This document shows positions 8,985 to 18,761 of a DNA stretch of 64,000 bases, piece by piece. The stretch's first letter is position 1, and every line of letters begins with the position of its first letter. The DNA lies in assembly GCF_025567465.1 (NCBI RefSeq), contig NZ_JAOQKI010000014.1:1-64000 (forward strand), read 5' to 3'. Made by a program: the position numbers and the translations under genes. This stretch comes from Roseburia_C amylophila (GTDB lineage Bacteria > Bacillota > Clostridia > Lachnospirales > Lachnospiraceae). Under the pieces are notes generated by a model, which saw only the letters and a list, made by a program, of their open reading frames with translations, was not told the DNA's origin and did not search any database.

Positions 8985-11233
8985 CAATATTTCTTTCTGC
9001 CAGCAGCTGCCACAACCAGTAATCCAGCTGCGGAAAACATCAGAAGCAGTATTCTTCCAACCGGTGTTTCATCACCAGTTTTTATGGTTGCCGTCTTCTG
9101 TGTTGTTCCCGTCAGGGCTACCGTATTGGAACCGTTTCCAGTGGAAGGGTCTTCCTTTACGGCAACTGTCACCTTTGTAGATGCAGAAGCCAGATAGTTC
9201 CCTGTCTCTGCATACCGTACGAAATAGTCACCTGCTGTAAGCTGGTTTATCTTTGTACCATCTGTAACCTTGGTCCAATGAATTTCATCTGTGCTGTATT
9301 CCATTGCAGTAGTCAGGTTTTCAATGGCTCCATCACTTGCACCTGTTTTACTGATATTTACAGCCTTCAGTCCTGTTGGTGCCGCCTGACCTGCCTTCCC
9401 TATCGTAAACTGCAGATGTGCTGCTTCATGATACACTCCAATACCTGTTATTGTTACCTCTGCATTTCCTGCATTTTTGTTATCCGAATAAGCAACGGTA
9501 TAATCCGTATCCTTTGTCAGTGTCTGTCCGTCATATACCACAAGTACTTCCGGTTCCTTTGCTGTTCCATCATAAGTATAGGTCGTTGGATTCAATGTTG
9601 CTGATAAATCTGCATCTGTCATCTTACGATAACGAAGCTCCACATTCTGGGCAATCTGACCATCTGCATCCACAATGGTATTTCTGTAATCAACATCTGC
9701 CGGATTTCTCTTCCTATTTGCGATAGAAAAATCTTTTGGCAGGAATCCCCGGATTGTTCCCAGGCTTTCTTCCAGTGCAACATTAGCATAATTCGAAATA
9801 CCCTGGCTTACATTCTTTAATACCAGCTTTGAATCTTCATCCATTGTAAGCTTCTCTAACCAGCACTGTCCAGAACCGTCATTTCCGGATACTGTAACTT
9901 CACTTCCCTCAAGCTTTACTCCATTGTTCGTCATCCACTGTAAATCATTCAGTGCTGCTTTTGCATTTTTAAAGATCAGTTCCTTTGTAAGTCCGACACC
10001 GCTATTAGTAATCTTTCCCTTATAGTTACCATTTGCAATGGTAAGATTGTTCCCTGAGGAAATCGTATCCAGAATCAATGTATGTCCGTTCAGGTCAAGG
10101 GTTACGGCTTTACTGTCTCCGATTGCTGCGGTTCTTCCATTTCCATAAATATCCTTCACAAATTTGATGGTATCTCCATCTTCCAGGTATCTGAAATCAT
10201 TACGTGCTCCGGTTCCACCGAAGTCTCCATTCAGCATTCTCTTAGTCGTTCCATCCGTTCCAATCAGCTCTGCATATTCTATGTCATATTCTCCACAGAC
10301 CATACATCTGCCAGAATATCCTGCTAAAATCGGATGTTCACAGTTATCTGCATCATATGTCTCGCCGGTTGCCATTATCTGTACCCAGTTTTCCCCGCCA
10401 TCGCTATATTTTACGATATCATTCTGCGTCTGCAATGTTCCTCCCAGAAGTGGCGGAGTATCGGTAGCAGCACTTCCGGTTCTGGATATGGAAAGCTCAC
10501 CGCCTGCTGCATTCATTAAAATGTTGCTTCCCCCTATTACAGAATGCCCTTCTGCTCCCAGAAGTGTAATGTAATTTCGTGCCTGAAGGTCTGCATCCCC
10601 TGCAATTGCTGCATTGTTCGCACTCTGCATGGATATTATATTTGCATTTATCTTTGCATTTCCCTCGATTATGGCAGCATCTCCATTTGCCTGCAGCATA
10701 ACAACTAATGAAGATGCCGTAATCTCTGTACTTCCGGTTGATACCGCTCCCCCTTCACTGGTTATCTCAACACCATATCCATTTTCTGCATTGACAGCGA
10801 GATTTCCTTTTACCGCAGTCTTCTTTGCGCGGATTGTTACATCTTTTACTGTTTCTAATTCAAGATTGCCTTCTGCTATTGTTTCACCCACAAGAACTAT
10901 CCTGCCACTCGAACTGTTCGAATTACTGTTTCCATTGGATGACAGGAAAGTATCTGTTGCTTTAAAAAATGCCTCTGTTACATTTATATTATTTCCATTT
11001 ACCAGATTAAACGAATTCAGGGAACCAGTCTTTTTCAGGCTGATTTCTCCATTCTGCTCATCCGTTGCCTCTATCAGATACTTCACCGCTCCACCTGATA
11101 AATAGATATCCAACAGATCCGCCTCAAGCTTAACTGAACCGGCAGAGATAAATGCATCACCAGTAACATCGTCTGCATCTAAAGTTATCTTCCCGGCGGT
11201 TTTTAAGTCCACCAGAGATGTTCTTTTTCCCAC
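8981..11233 (-). pseudogene. surface protein remnant lacking its N-terminus (beta-repeat and MBG-like domains)
   Basis: The 750 remaining residues have the composition of a secreted cell-wall protein. A repetitive Gly/Asn/Ala beta-rich region (about 1-260) is followed by mixed repeats, an MBG/Ig-like domain (about 545-625; YTYDGTAKEPEV, VTITGIG) and a C-terminal tail of KTGDETP, a hydrophobic helix and RKKYC. The tail resembles a non-canonical sortase or membrane-anchor signal. There is no signal peptide: the frame opens at a GTG with no ribosome site and meets a stop seven codons upstream. The 5' part, including the export signal, is therefore missing. An alternative is an intact gene with an unusual start, but I think that unlikely. 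Confidence 0.7.
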
Positions 11234-11433
11234 TCCTGTCTGTATGCCTTATTGCATATTTTATTACGGTCCGCCTGAGCAATCTAAAGCTCTGGTATTT
11301 ATATTTATGTGCCACCGCAGCCCTTTCCTTTGGCTGCATTGCCAACGATTATATCATTGCTTATACCGTCCCTGCTTCCAATGCAGATGATAGCTCTGTT
11401 CCGGGACTGCTCTTACAATACGCCATGCTATAA
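11218..11433 (+). pseudogene. 3' fragment of a membrane-protein gene
   Basis: The open frame encodes about 70 aa with a hydrophobic start (FFFPLLSVCLIAYFI) and a second hydrophobic stretch (YLYLCATAALSFGCIA), ending normally. It has no ribosome site, and its first codons overlap the truncated end of the surface-protein remnant on the other strand. It looks like the C-terminus of a membrane protein whose 5' part was lost in the same event. Chance coding is possible. Confidence 0.35.
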
Positions 11434-11461
11434 TTCTCTCTAGTAATCATTGATAACTACT

Positions 11462-12223
11462 CTACTCCAATCGTAATTTTGCATCCGTTTCTTCCTGTAT
11501 AAATTTCTTTATCTTATCTGCGCTTTTTCGTCTTTTAGCATACCTGAACATCTGACTCTCATCCACAACATAAGAATTAAATGCTGTTTCATATATTACT
11601 GGATACTCTGATTCACTAAACATTGCTTTTATCAGCTTCTCCGAAAAAATGTCTACCAGCAATTTTTCTAAACCTGTATGCCAGACCTCATTTTTCCCTT
11701 TTGGTGATTCCGTCAAAAGATTTCTTACAACAATCATATCTTCTCGTCTATAATTAAAAAAATCTTCTTCCGTTGGATTTATAAGTATGTTGCCTTCATA
11801 CTCTTTTTTCAATCTTTCAAAGGCAGAAATACACAATTCTTTCTCTACGAAGACAAAAATAACATTATGTGCAATTTGATGATTCAAAAAACGATTCATT
11901 TGATACAGCTCTGAAATTCTGAAATCTAAATCGTAAAAATCCTCCTTCAATATTTTCGCTATATGAACTGCTATATCAGAATAATCATATTCATAATCTT
12001 TTAGTTTTCCTCTGGCACAATACGCATTTCTTCCAATACGCACTATTTCACCAGATTCCAAATACTTTTTCAAATATTTTTCCAAAGTACTTTTGCTCAA
12101 TACACCAACATTATCTGTAATTGTATCAAAAAATGTCTTCTTGTTAAAAACTGCTGCAAGTCCATTCGACCATTCTTCTGAAATAAAAAGAGGACCAAAC
12201 CAGCTGATGGAATATTCCATCAC
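11462..12223 (-). CDS. AbiEi-like (DUF6577-type) regulatory protein, orphan
   Basis: A 253-aa soluble protein. The N-terminal winged-helix-like part (about 25-70; TLEKYLKKYLESGEIVRIGRNAYCA) and the C-terminal segment NEVWHTGLEKLLVDIF resemble AbiEi-type antitoxins and the related DUF6577 proteins. In known AbiE systems the antitoxin is paired with an AbiEii nucleotidyltransferase toxin, but none is adjacent here. The ribosome site before the ATG at 12223 is weak, so the start is uncertain. Family placement is by motif memory only. Confidence 0.6.
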   Translation of the reverse strand: MMEYSISWFGPLFISEEWSNGLAAVFNKKTFFDTITDNVGVLSKSTLEKYLKKYLESGEIVRIGRNAYCARGKLKDYEYDYSDIAVHIAKILKEDFYDLDFRISELYQMNRFLNHQIAHNVIFVFVEKELCISAFERLKKEYEGNILINPTEEDFFNYRREDMIVVRNLLTESPKGKNEVWHTGLEKLLVDIFSEKLIKAMFSESEYPVIYETAFNSYVVDESQMFRYAKRRKSADKIKKFIQEETDAKLRLE

Positions 12224-12260
12224 AAGTGCTGATTTAGTCCTATTTTAACATCTGATTTAA

Positions 12261-13760
12261 TTACTGAAGATCCTCATCTCTTAATCCATCGGAACCATCC
12301 GCATGCTCAAATGCTGCAAGTTCCGGATGTTCTCTCTTTTCTTCCGTATAGTTCTCATAAGGTGCTTTCTTATGTTTCTGTTCTGCCCAGATACGGTCTG
12401 CAACCGGTCCCCACTCTTCTGCATAGTGGTCACACTTAGAGCAAAGATGCTCAACAGTCTCTTCTGCCTCAGCGTTTGTTCCCTTCGCACCAGTCTTGTT
12501 TACCATTTCCCTTAAGAGCTTTGGATTCTCAAGCATCGGACATGGACGCAGGTGGTTTCTGTTAAATGGCTGTCCTTCATGATATGCCTTAAACAATGGA
12601 CTCTGTAGCATCTCAAGGATTGACTTATCATGGATATTCGAATCCGAAAAATGGATAAATACGCACGGTTCTGCGTCTCCCTGTGCATTAATATGGAAGT
12701 AGTTACGTCCACCGGCAATACATCCGCCAACAAATTCTCCGTCATTCTGGAAGTCCATTGGGAAAAATCCGATATCATTGTCTCCGGTACGAACCCAGCG
12801 AATCTTCTTAATAATTTCTTCCCGCTGTTCCAATGTCGGCATCAGCTCCGGAGCTGCGTTCTGTCCTACCGGCATATAATGGAAGTAGAAACCGAAACGT
12901 GCGCCCTTATCAGCAATGAAACGTAAGAATTTCTCATCGGTAACAGCCTCAACATTGGCTCTGGTATAGCAGATAGAAGTTCCGAATATGATACCATATT
13001 GTTTCAGCAAATCCATTGCCTTCATAACGGCTGCATAATGTCCGTCACCACGACGTCCGTCATTTGTCTCAGGTGTTCCCTCAATGGAAAGAAGGAATGT
13101 AATATTTCCAAGTTCTACAATCTTCTTACATAACTCCTCATCAATCAGAGTAGAGTTGGAGAAAAGACCGAACATACAATCATTATGCTTCTCAGCAAGT
13201 TTTAAAATATCATTCTTACGAACAGTCGGTTCTCCACCTGTCATAAAGTAAAGATAAGTTCCAAGTTCCTTACCCTGTGTAACAATCTTATCCATATCCT
13301 CATAGGACATGTTATTCTTGTGGCCATATGTGCCAGACCAGCATCCTACACAATGCATATTACATGCGTCTGTCGGGTCAAAAAGAATCAGCCATGGAAT
13401 ATTACAGTTGTACTTCTCACGGTTTGCCCTGATTGTCTTTGTTCCACGGAAAAATGCTTCATATCCTAAATTCAGAAGGAATTTCTTAGCATAATTTGGA
13501 TTTGTCTCATCCAGAACACGGTTTACAAACTTCACCCATCTATTCTCCGGATTCTTTACATACTCTCTGACCTTATCCAATGTTGCCTTGTCTGCGCCAT
13601 TTCCCCAGAAAGTCTCTGCCTTGTCAATAAGTTCAAGGAATGTTTCCTGTCTTTTCGCGATATCATCTGTCTTAGTCAACTTACCTACGATGCTATTGGT
13701 CATTATCTCAAAAGCTTTTCTTTCTACTTTGTGCTGTGTGTTTTCAACGAATGAAGCCAT
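12261..13760 (-). CDS. radical SAM protein with SPASM-like C-terminus
   Basis: Iron-sulfur enzyme that uses S-adenosylmethionine to make radicals. The cluster-binding CNMHCVGC (CxxxCxxC) is near residue 135, followed by the SAM-contact MTGGEPTVR and a TIM-barrel-like core. The C-terminal third carries further cysteines (GGCIAGG, EPCVFIH, RPCPML, HLCSKCDHYAE) typical of auxiliary-cluster (SPASM/twitch) binding. The start is the ATG at 13760, which has a perfect GGGAGG ribosome site; an upstream in-frame ATG at 13820 lacks one. There is no precursor-peptide gene beside it, so its substrate is unknown. It has its own promoter. Confidence 0.85.
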   Translation of the reverse strand: MASFVENTQHKVERKAFEIMTNSIVGKLTKTDDIAKRQETFLELIDKAETFWGNGADKATLDKVREYVKNPENRWVKFVNRVLDETNPNYAKKFLLNLGYEAFFRGTKTIRANREKYNCNIPWLILFDPTDACNMHCVGCWSGTYGHKNNMSYEDMDKIVTQGKELGTYLYFMTGGEPTVRKNDILKLAEKHNDCMFGLFSNSTLIDEELCKKIVELGNITFLLSIEGTPETNDGRRGDGHYAAVMKAMDLLKQYGIIFGTSICYTRANVEAVTDEKFLRFIADKGARFGFYFHYMPVGQNAAPELMPTLEQREEIIKKIRWVRTGDNDIGFFPMDFQNDGEFVGGCIAGGRNYFHINAQGDAEPCVFIHFSDSNIHDKSILEMLQSPLFKAYHEGQPFNRNHLRPCPMLENPKLLREMVNKTGAKGTNAEAEETVEHLCSKCDHYAEEWGPVADRIWAEQKHKKAPYENYTEEKREHPELAAFEHADGSDGLRDEDLQ

Positions 13761-13835
13761 GCTAACTTCCTCCCTCTTTTTTCTTCTATGTATTTTAACA
13801 TTTATTAGTATAAGAAACAATGCGTTTTTTTGACA

Positions 13836-13864
13836 TATACAATAAAATTTTTTTGTATGGTCAA
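13836..13864 (-). promoter_or_regulatory. promoter of the radical SAM gene
   Basis: On the minus strand TTGACC (13859-13864) and TGTATA (13836-13841) are separated by 17 bases. It lies about 75 bases before the start codon. Confidence 0.55.
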
Positions 13865-13917
13865 GTTATACTTTTTCGATAATTTGTATATCTGACAGCA
13901 CAAATTGTCCATTTTGT

Positions 13918-14823
13918 TTATAACTGCTCATCATAGACAAGTCCTTTGATATCGTCCTCGGCAAGTTTATGCTCCGCAACCTTTTTCTCTGCTTCACTCT
14001 TTAAAAGGCTGCTCTGGGTTTCCTTGTCTAATTTTGTATCAGTCTTCTTATCCTCTTTCTTGTCTGCATCCTTCTTATCCGTATCTTTCTCATTTTCTTT
14101 GATAGTCTCATCGATGTGGTCTACTGCTTCCCCAATCAGTCCTAATGTTGCTTCATCGGATGCATTGTCTAATATTTCTTCCGCTTCCTTCTGGCTGTCT
14201 ATCATATCATGATGCTTTAACCGTTCCGTATGTACTGCCCGGAGGTATCCGTTATCCTCGGCTCTTTCCTTTCCAAGGTCTTTTATCTTGCTTCTGTATT
14301 CTGACTCCATTTTATAGTAGTCCATGGACTCTTTCTGATAGTCTGTCATTCCGCCTTTCTTTAATTCTGAGACATGCTCTAATTCTTCTTTGGAAAGCAT
14401 GCTTCTTCCTTCTGCTGTACTGGCTTTCTTTAAAAGGTCAAGGTCTGCCTCTTCCTGGCTGCCATCCGCTACCTGGTAACGTCCCTTTAATTCAGCTTCC
14501 TTATTCTGTAAGTCGCGGATTTCACTCTGATAATCTTTTATCTCGCTGTCAATTTCCTTAATGTGGGCACGCCGCTCGTCCATCTCTTCATCCACTGCAT
14601 GCTCACCGGAAAATGTATCCATAATCTTCTTTAATGCTTCTTTCTGGGCATTTGCCATCTTCTGTCCAATCAGATCTGTCTGATTCAGGTTAAGACCGGC
14701 ACCTTTTATTACATTGCTGTCATTCTTATTATCCTGCTTCTTATCATCTGACTTTGCACTTCCCTGTGTCCCGTCATTCTGATATAAGCTCTGTGTCCTA
14801 AAGCTGGTATTGATTCCATTCAT
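13918..14823 (-). CDS. coiled-coil protein of unknown function with Asn/Ser-rich N-terminus
   Basis: The 301-aa protein is highly charged, with no signal peptide or membrane segment. Residues 1-40 are polar and probably disordered (MNGINTSFRTQSLYQ, then Asp/Lys/Asn-rich). Residues 75-120 form a strong heptad coiled coil, and a long Lys/Asp-rich low-complexity stretch (about 235-265) precedes the C-terminus. The N-terminus resembles those of the proteins encoded at 54-64 kb, which suggests the same broad family or export route. AAGGGAAG precedes the ATG. I do not recognise a function. Confidence 0.7.
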   Translation of the reverse strand: MNGINTSFRTQSLYQNDGTQGSAKSDDKKQDNKNDSNVIKGAGLNLNQTDLIGQKMANAQKEALKKIMDTFSGEHAVDEEMDERRAHIKEIDSEIKDYQSEIRDLQNKEAELKGRYQVADGSQEEADLDLLKKASTAEGRSMLSKEELEHVSELKKGGMTDYQKESMDYYKMESEYRSKIKDLGKERAEDNGYLRAVHTERLKHHDMIDSQKEAEEILDNASDEATLGLIGEAVDHIDETIKENEKDTDKKDADKKEDKKTDTKLDKETQSSLLKSEAEKKVAEHKLAEDDIKGLVYDEQL

Positions 14824-14943
14824 ATACGCTTCCCTTGCCTTTCTGCAACGCTTATCCGGTTATCGGATATTTCTTTCGCTGTTGTATACACTTTTATAAA
14901 TAATATATCGGTTTTCCACTGCGTTTTCCTAAGGGTTTTGGTC

Positions 14944-15825
14944 TTATTTTTCCTTTACAATAGCTTTCGTCAGAATCCATTCTGCCCACTGGGCATAATA
15001 TTTTCCTAGAGGATGGGCATCATCACTGGTATACTGGGCATCGAGGTTTCCTGCCCCATCATCAAAGATTTCATTCACATCAATATAATAGGTCTGCTTC
15101 TGGTCACATAAGGACTCCACCACACCATTGAGCCAGTCAATATTGGCATTGTTATAAAGGCTGTCTGAATCGGATTTTGCCTTGGAAACATGAAGACTCG
15201 CCTCTAAGAATAAAATGGCATCCGGCTGCATTTCCCGTATTTTCTCTACCACTTCACGATATTGCTTTTCTATGCTCGCATGTGGATATCCCAGTTCATT
15301 GATACCTAGCATCAGATAAATCTTTCCGTAATTCTTCCGGCTTAACACTTCATCCAAAGTTTCTTTTCCATAGCCCGGCATATCCACCTCTGTTTCAAAC
15401 AGCTTAAAGGAACTTAAGCCAATCGTTGCAAATACATCCGCATCCCCAAGGTCTGCATACTCCGATAATCCTACTGTTCTGGAATCTCCAATAAATAAGG
15501 CATCGGAAAAATAGCTGATATCCTCTGTTGTAAAGGTTCCCTCCTGCTCCGTATCTGCCACCGTTTCATTATCCTTGATACCTGTTTTATCTTCTGTATT
15601 TTCTGTACTATCAATATCTGCCTGTCCTGTACCGGCTTTATCTGTGCTGTTTTCTTCCGTTCCGGCAACTGCTTCCGCCGGCTCTTTTTCTGTGTCTGTC
15701 ACCTGTGCCAGTTCTTCCTGCCTTGCCTTCTTCTCCTGCTCCGCAGTTACAAGCTTTACGGTAATCACCGGGAATGCAATCACAAATGTCAGCAGTAAAA
15801 GTATAGTAAATTTATATTTTTTCAT
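14944..15825 (-). CDS. exported SGNH/GDSL-type hydrolase or acyltransferase partner
   Basis: A membrane-anchored extracytoplasmic protein: residues 1-28 form an uncleaved or cleaved signal segment (KYKFTILLLLTFVIAFPV), and about 70 residues of Glu/Thr-rich linker follow. The SGNH fold has block I FIGDSRTVGLSEY, block III LGINELG and the C-terminal DDAHPLGKYYAQW with the catalytic Asp and His. It begins 12 bases after the MBOAT gene. In such pairs the MBOAT protein carries an acyl group across the membrane and the SGNH protein moves it onto or off a polymer. The polymer is not identifiable here. Confidence 0.85.
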   Translation of the reverse strand: MKKYKFTILLLLTFVIAFPVITVKLVTAEQEKKARQEELAQVTDTEKEPAEAVAGTEENSTDKAGTGQADIDSTENTEDKTGIKDNETVADTEQEGTFTTEDISYFSDALFIGDSRTVGLSEYADLGDADVFATIGLSSFKLFETEVDMPGYGKETLDEVLSRKNYGKIYLMLGINELGYPHASIEKQYREVVEKIREMQPDAILFLEASLHVSKAKSDSDSLYNNANIDWLNGVVESLCDQKQTYYIDVNEIFDDGAGNLDAQYTSDDAHPLGKYYAQWAEWILTKAIVKEK

Positions 15826-15837
15826 CGTATTTCCTCA

Positions 15838-17253
15838 CTAGAATCTGAAGTATAAGAATGGATCATCCATTCCAAGATACATACAATATACACTCGCCCA
15901 GAATAATGCCAGCAGCAGTAAGATCACCCAGAGGCGGTTCTTATTCTTCTTAAGGAGTTTCTCCTGAACACCTGTTGCAAACAGGATACCAAGCACCAGA
16001 TAAATGCCATAGGTCTTACCATATTTCAGATAATCTCCCTGAAACAATACCGTTCCGGTACTGCCAAAGAATGGAAATAATTTCTGTAAATAAATGCCAA
16101 GCTGGCTTAAATCCGTAATCACAAAGACCAGCCAGGAAAGCGGTATCCAGAGTATCATATAAATATGACCAAGCGCCTTATGCCGTTCCAGCACTTTTCC
16201 AAGTCCGGCTTTTTCCACGAATAATAAGACAAAAAGCAAAAGTCCCCACAGTACAAAGTTCCAGCTTGCGCCATGCCAGAGCCCTGTCAGAAGCCATACC
16301 ACAAACATATTGCGGACGGTCTTTGCAAAACCACCGCGGTTGCCGCCCAGCGGAATGTATACATATTCCCGGAACCAGCCACCCAGTGTCATATGCCAGC
16401 GGCGCCAGAAATCCGTCATGGACACTGCCATATACGGATTGTTAAAGTTCTGTGGGAAGTCAAAGCCCATCATCCGCCCCAGTCCGATTGCCATCAGGGA
16501 ATACCCATAGAAGTCAAAATATAACTGCAGGCTGTATGCCACAATGCTCATCCATGCCAGCGGTGTGGAAATGCTCTCATAACCGATTGCTGTCACCTCT
16601 GTCCAAAGATGTCCCACCCGGTTTGCCAGCAATACTTTATAAGCAAGTCCCAGTGCAAATACCTTTAGTCCGGATTCCACCTTTACCATGGAATGTTTTC
16701 TCTTATGAAGCTGTTCCTGAATCAGATGGTAATTGACAATCGGTCCTGCAATTAACTGCGGGAACATGCAAAGATACGTTCCCAGTGAAATCAACGATTT
16801 TTCCGCTTTTGTTTCCCTCCGGTACACGTCCACCAGATAGGAAATAATCTGGAACGTATAAAAGCTGATTCCAATCGGCAGAATCAGATTCCATGTTTCC
16901 AGCTGTACCTTAACGTGCATTGCACCAAAAAGGGCATTCAGATTCTCTATAAGAAAGCCCAGATATTTAAACAGAATGAGCCATCCTAAATCATAGACGA
17001 TTCCAACCACAAGCCAGGCTTTCCTCGCCCGCTTCGTCTTCTGTGCTTCAATCAGTTTTCCAGCCACGAAATTGACCACCACAGACATAATCATAAGTAA
17101 AAGATAACCCGGATTTCCCCTGACACCATAGTAATAAAAACCAAGGCTGGCAAGGAAAAGCCAGGCATTCTTATAAGAAGCCGGCAGGATATAATAAACC
17201 AGAAAAAATACCGGCATAAAATACATGATAAATGCTATGCTGCTAAAAACCAT
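15838..17253 (-). CDS. MBOAT-family membrane O-acyltransferase (AlgI/DltB-like)
   Basis: Polytopic membrane protein of 471 aa that transfers acyl groups to extracytoplasmic polysaccharide or teichoic acid. About ten hydrophobic helices are visible. The family signatures are the amphipathic DFWRRWHMTLGGWFREYVY and the catalytic His in LTGLWHGASWNF. The start MVFSSIAFIMYFMPVF is typical of AlgI-like proteins. With the SGNH gene 12 bases downstream it makes a complete two-gene acylation module. No dlt genes are adjacent, so polysaccharide O-acetylation is the likelier role, by inference. Confidence 0.92.
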   Translation of the reverse strand: MVFSSIAFIMYFMPVFFLVYYILPASYKNAWLFLASLGFYYYGVRGNPGYLLLMIMSVVVNFVAGKLIEAQKTKRARKAWLVVGIVYDLGWLILFKYLGFLIENLNALFGAMHVKVQLETWNLILPIGISFYTFQIISYLVDVYRRETKAEKSLISLGTYLCMFPQLIAGPIVNYHLIQEQLHKRKHSMVKVESGLKVFALGLAYKVLLANRVGHLWTEVTAIGYESISTPLAWMSIVAYSLQLYFDFYGYSLMAIGLGRMMGFDFPQNFNNPYMAVSMTDFWRRWHMTLGGWFREYVYIPLGGNRGGFAKTVRNMFVVWLLTGLWHGASWNFVLWGLLLFVLLFVEKAGLGKVLERHKALGHIYMILWIPLSWLVFVITDLSQLGIYLQKLFPFFGSTGTVLFQGDYLKYGKTYGIYLVLGILFATGVQEKLLKKNKNRLWVILLLLALFWASVYCMYLGMDDPFLYFRF

Positions 17254-17357
17254 CTTTCGTATCCTCTCTTTACTATCTTAAAATAGTATTATCCATTCAT
17301 TCTTTACCATTCATTATACTCTTTATAGATTAGACGTTCCAGATAAAAAAAAGTTTC

Positions 17358-18683
17358 TTAAATTCCGTATTTCGATAAATTTCTTCTCTGACAGTAAAAA
17401 GAAAGTCCTGATGTCACAAATTCTGCCACCGGAACTGCCAGCCAGACTCCCTTTAATCCGATAATTTGCGGCAGAATCAGTAAAGAGGCCAGAATACAGA
17501 CAAAGGTTCTGCTGAAGGATACCAGTGCAGATGTTTTTCCATCAGAAAGTGCCGTGAACAGCGAAGAGGTAAATACGTTATAGCCGCTGAAAAGATAGTT
17601 GATGCCAAACAATGCAAATCCCGTAACTGTCATTGCAAAGGTATGACTGCTTTCTGAGACAAATACTGATGTAATCGGCTTCGCCAGAAGGATGGATGCC
17701 ACCGCCATAAAACCGGAGGATATTTTTACAAACCGGTTGCTGATATGGTAAACGTTACTTAATTTTTCACTGTTCTTTGCTCCGTACTGGAAGCTGATAA
17801 CCGGTGCCACACCCATGGAAAATCCAAGATACAGCGCATTGAATAAAAACTGTCCGTATAAAATAATGGTAATTGCAGCTACCCCGTCCGCTCCAACCAT
17901 ACGCATCAGAATAATATTAAAAAGGTATGTAATTACTGCATTGGAAAGGTTCGTTACCATCTCGGAAGAACCGTTGGTGCAGGACTGCCACAATGCTTTT
18001 CCATCCCAATGGAAGCGGGTAAAATGAAGTCCTTTTCTTTTCACCAGGAAATAGATGACTCCCACTACCGCAGGAATCATCTGTCCGATGCCTGTTGCAA
18101 TAGCTGCTCCGGCAATGCCGAGCTGCATTGGCCCCATAAAGACATAATCTAAGATTGCATTGGCTACACCTCCGGCAGTAATCAGTCCGAGTCCATATGC
18201 AGGTTTTCCTGCAGTCACAAAGAAGCACTGAAATAAACTCTGCAAAATACAGCACGGTCCAAAATACATCATATCAATAAGATATGTTTTCCCATTTTCG
18301 AATAAAGAGTCGTCTGCTCCTAATGCATATACAATCGGTTTATGAAAAAGTAATACAATAACCAGCAGCACCAGGCTTACAGCAACTCCTACCACTGCAA
18401 GAAAAGTAAAGTTCTCACATGCTCCCTTTTCATCTCCCTCACCCATTTTTCTTGCTACCACTGCACTTCCACCGGTTGCTAACATAACACCGATTGCAAT
18501 GAGAATACAAATAACCGGCCATACAATATTGACTGCAGAAAGAGCGCTTTCTCCTATCAGTCTTGACACAAAGATTCCATCTATGATTGTATACAATGAC
18601 ATAAATACCATCATAATCATAGATGGCAATGCAAATTTCAATAAGGATAATGTTTTAAAGTTCTGATTTAATGAATTCGACAT
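17358..18683 (-). CDS. MATE-family multidrug/cation efflux transporter
   Basis: A 441-aa antiporter of the MOP superfamily with twelve predicted helices in two homologous halves (SLLKFALPSMIMMVFMSLY at the start; the repeat unit recurs near residue 235). In this family it expels cationic drugs or metabolites using Na+ or H+. A strong ribosome site (AAGGAGGTTATC) precedes the ATG. It is divergent from a MerR-type regulator, and its promoter has the 19-base spacer and central palindrome expected of a MerR-activated target. The two genes therefore very probably form a drug-responsive pair. Confidence 0.92.
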   Translation of the reverse strand: MSNSLNQNFKTLSLLKFALPSMIMMVFMSLYTIIDGIFVSRLIGESALSAVNIVWPVICILIAIGVMLATGGSAVVARKMGEGDEKGACENFTFLAVVGVAVSLVLLVIVLLFHKPIVYALGADDSLFENGKTYLIDMMYFGPCCILQSLFQCFFVTAGKPAYGLGLITAGGVANAILDYVFMGPMQLGIAGAAIATGIGQMIPAVVGVIYFLVKRKGLHFTRFHWDGKALWQSCTNGSSEMVTNLSNAVITYLFNIILMRMVGADGVAAITIILYGQFLFNALYLGFSMGVAPVISFQYGAKNSEKLSNVYHISNRFVKISSGFMAVASILLAKPITSVFVSESSHTFAMTVTGFALFGINYLFSGYNVFTSSLFTALSDGKTSALVSFSRTFVCILASLLILPQIIGLKGVWLAVPVAEFVTSGLSFYCQRRNLSKYGI

Positions 18684-18693
18684 GATAACCTCC

Positions 18694-18748
18694 TTGTCTT
18701 ATGAATCACTATTTGCTATCATAAACTATATGGCAACCATATAGTCAA
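18694..18748. promoter_or_regulatory. interlocked MATE/MerR promoters with MerR operator
   Basis: Minus strand (MATE): TTGACT at 18743-18748 and TATGAT at 18718-18723 with a 19-base spacer, the over-long spacing typical of MerR-controlled promoters. Plus strand (merR): TTGTCT at 18694-18699 and TATCAT at 18717-18722 with a 17-base spacer. The two -10 boxes overlap. The 19-base MATE spacer is nearly filled by a perfect palindrome, 9-base arms ACTATATGG and CCATATAGT around CAA, at 18725-18745. The merR ribosome site AAGGAG (18747-18752) overlaps the MATE -35 box. Confidence 0.82.
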
Positions 18749-18761
18749 GGAGATTTTTTTA

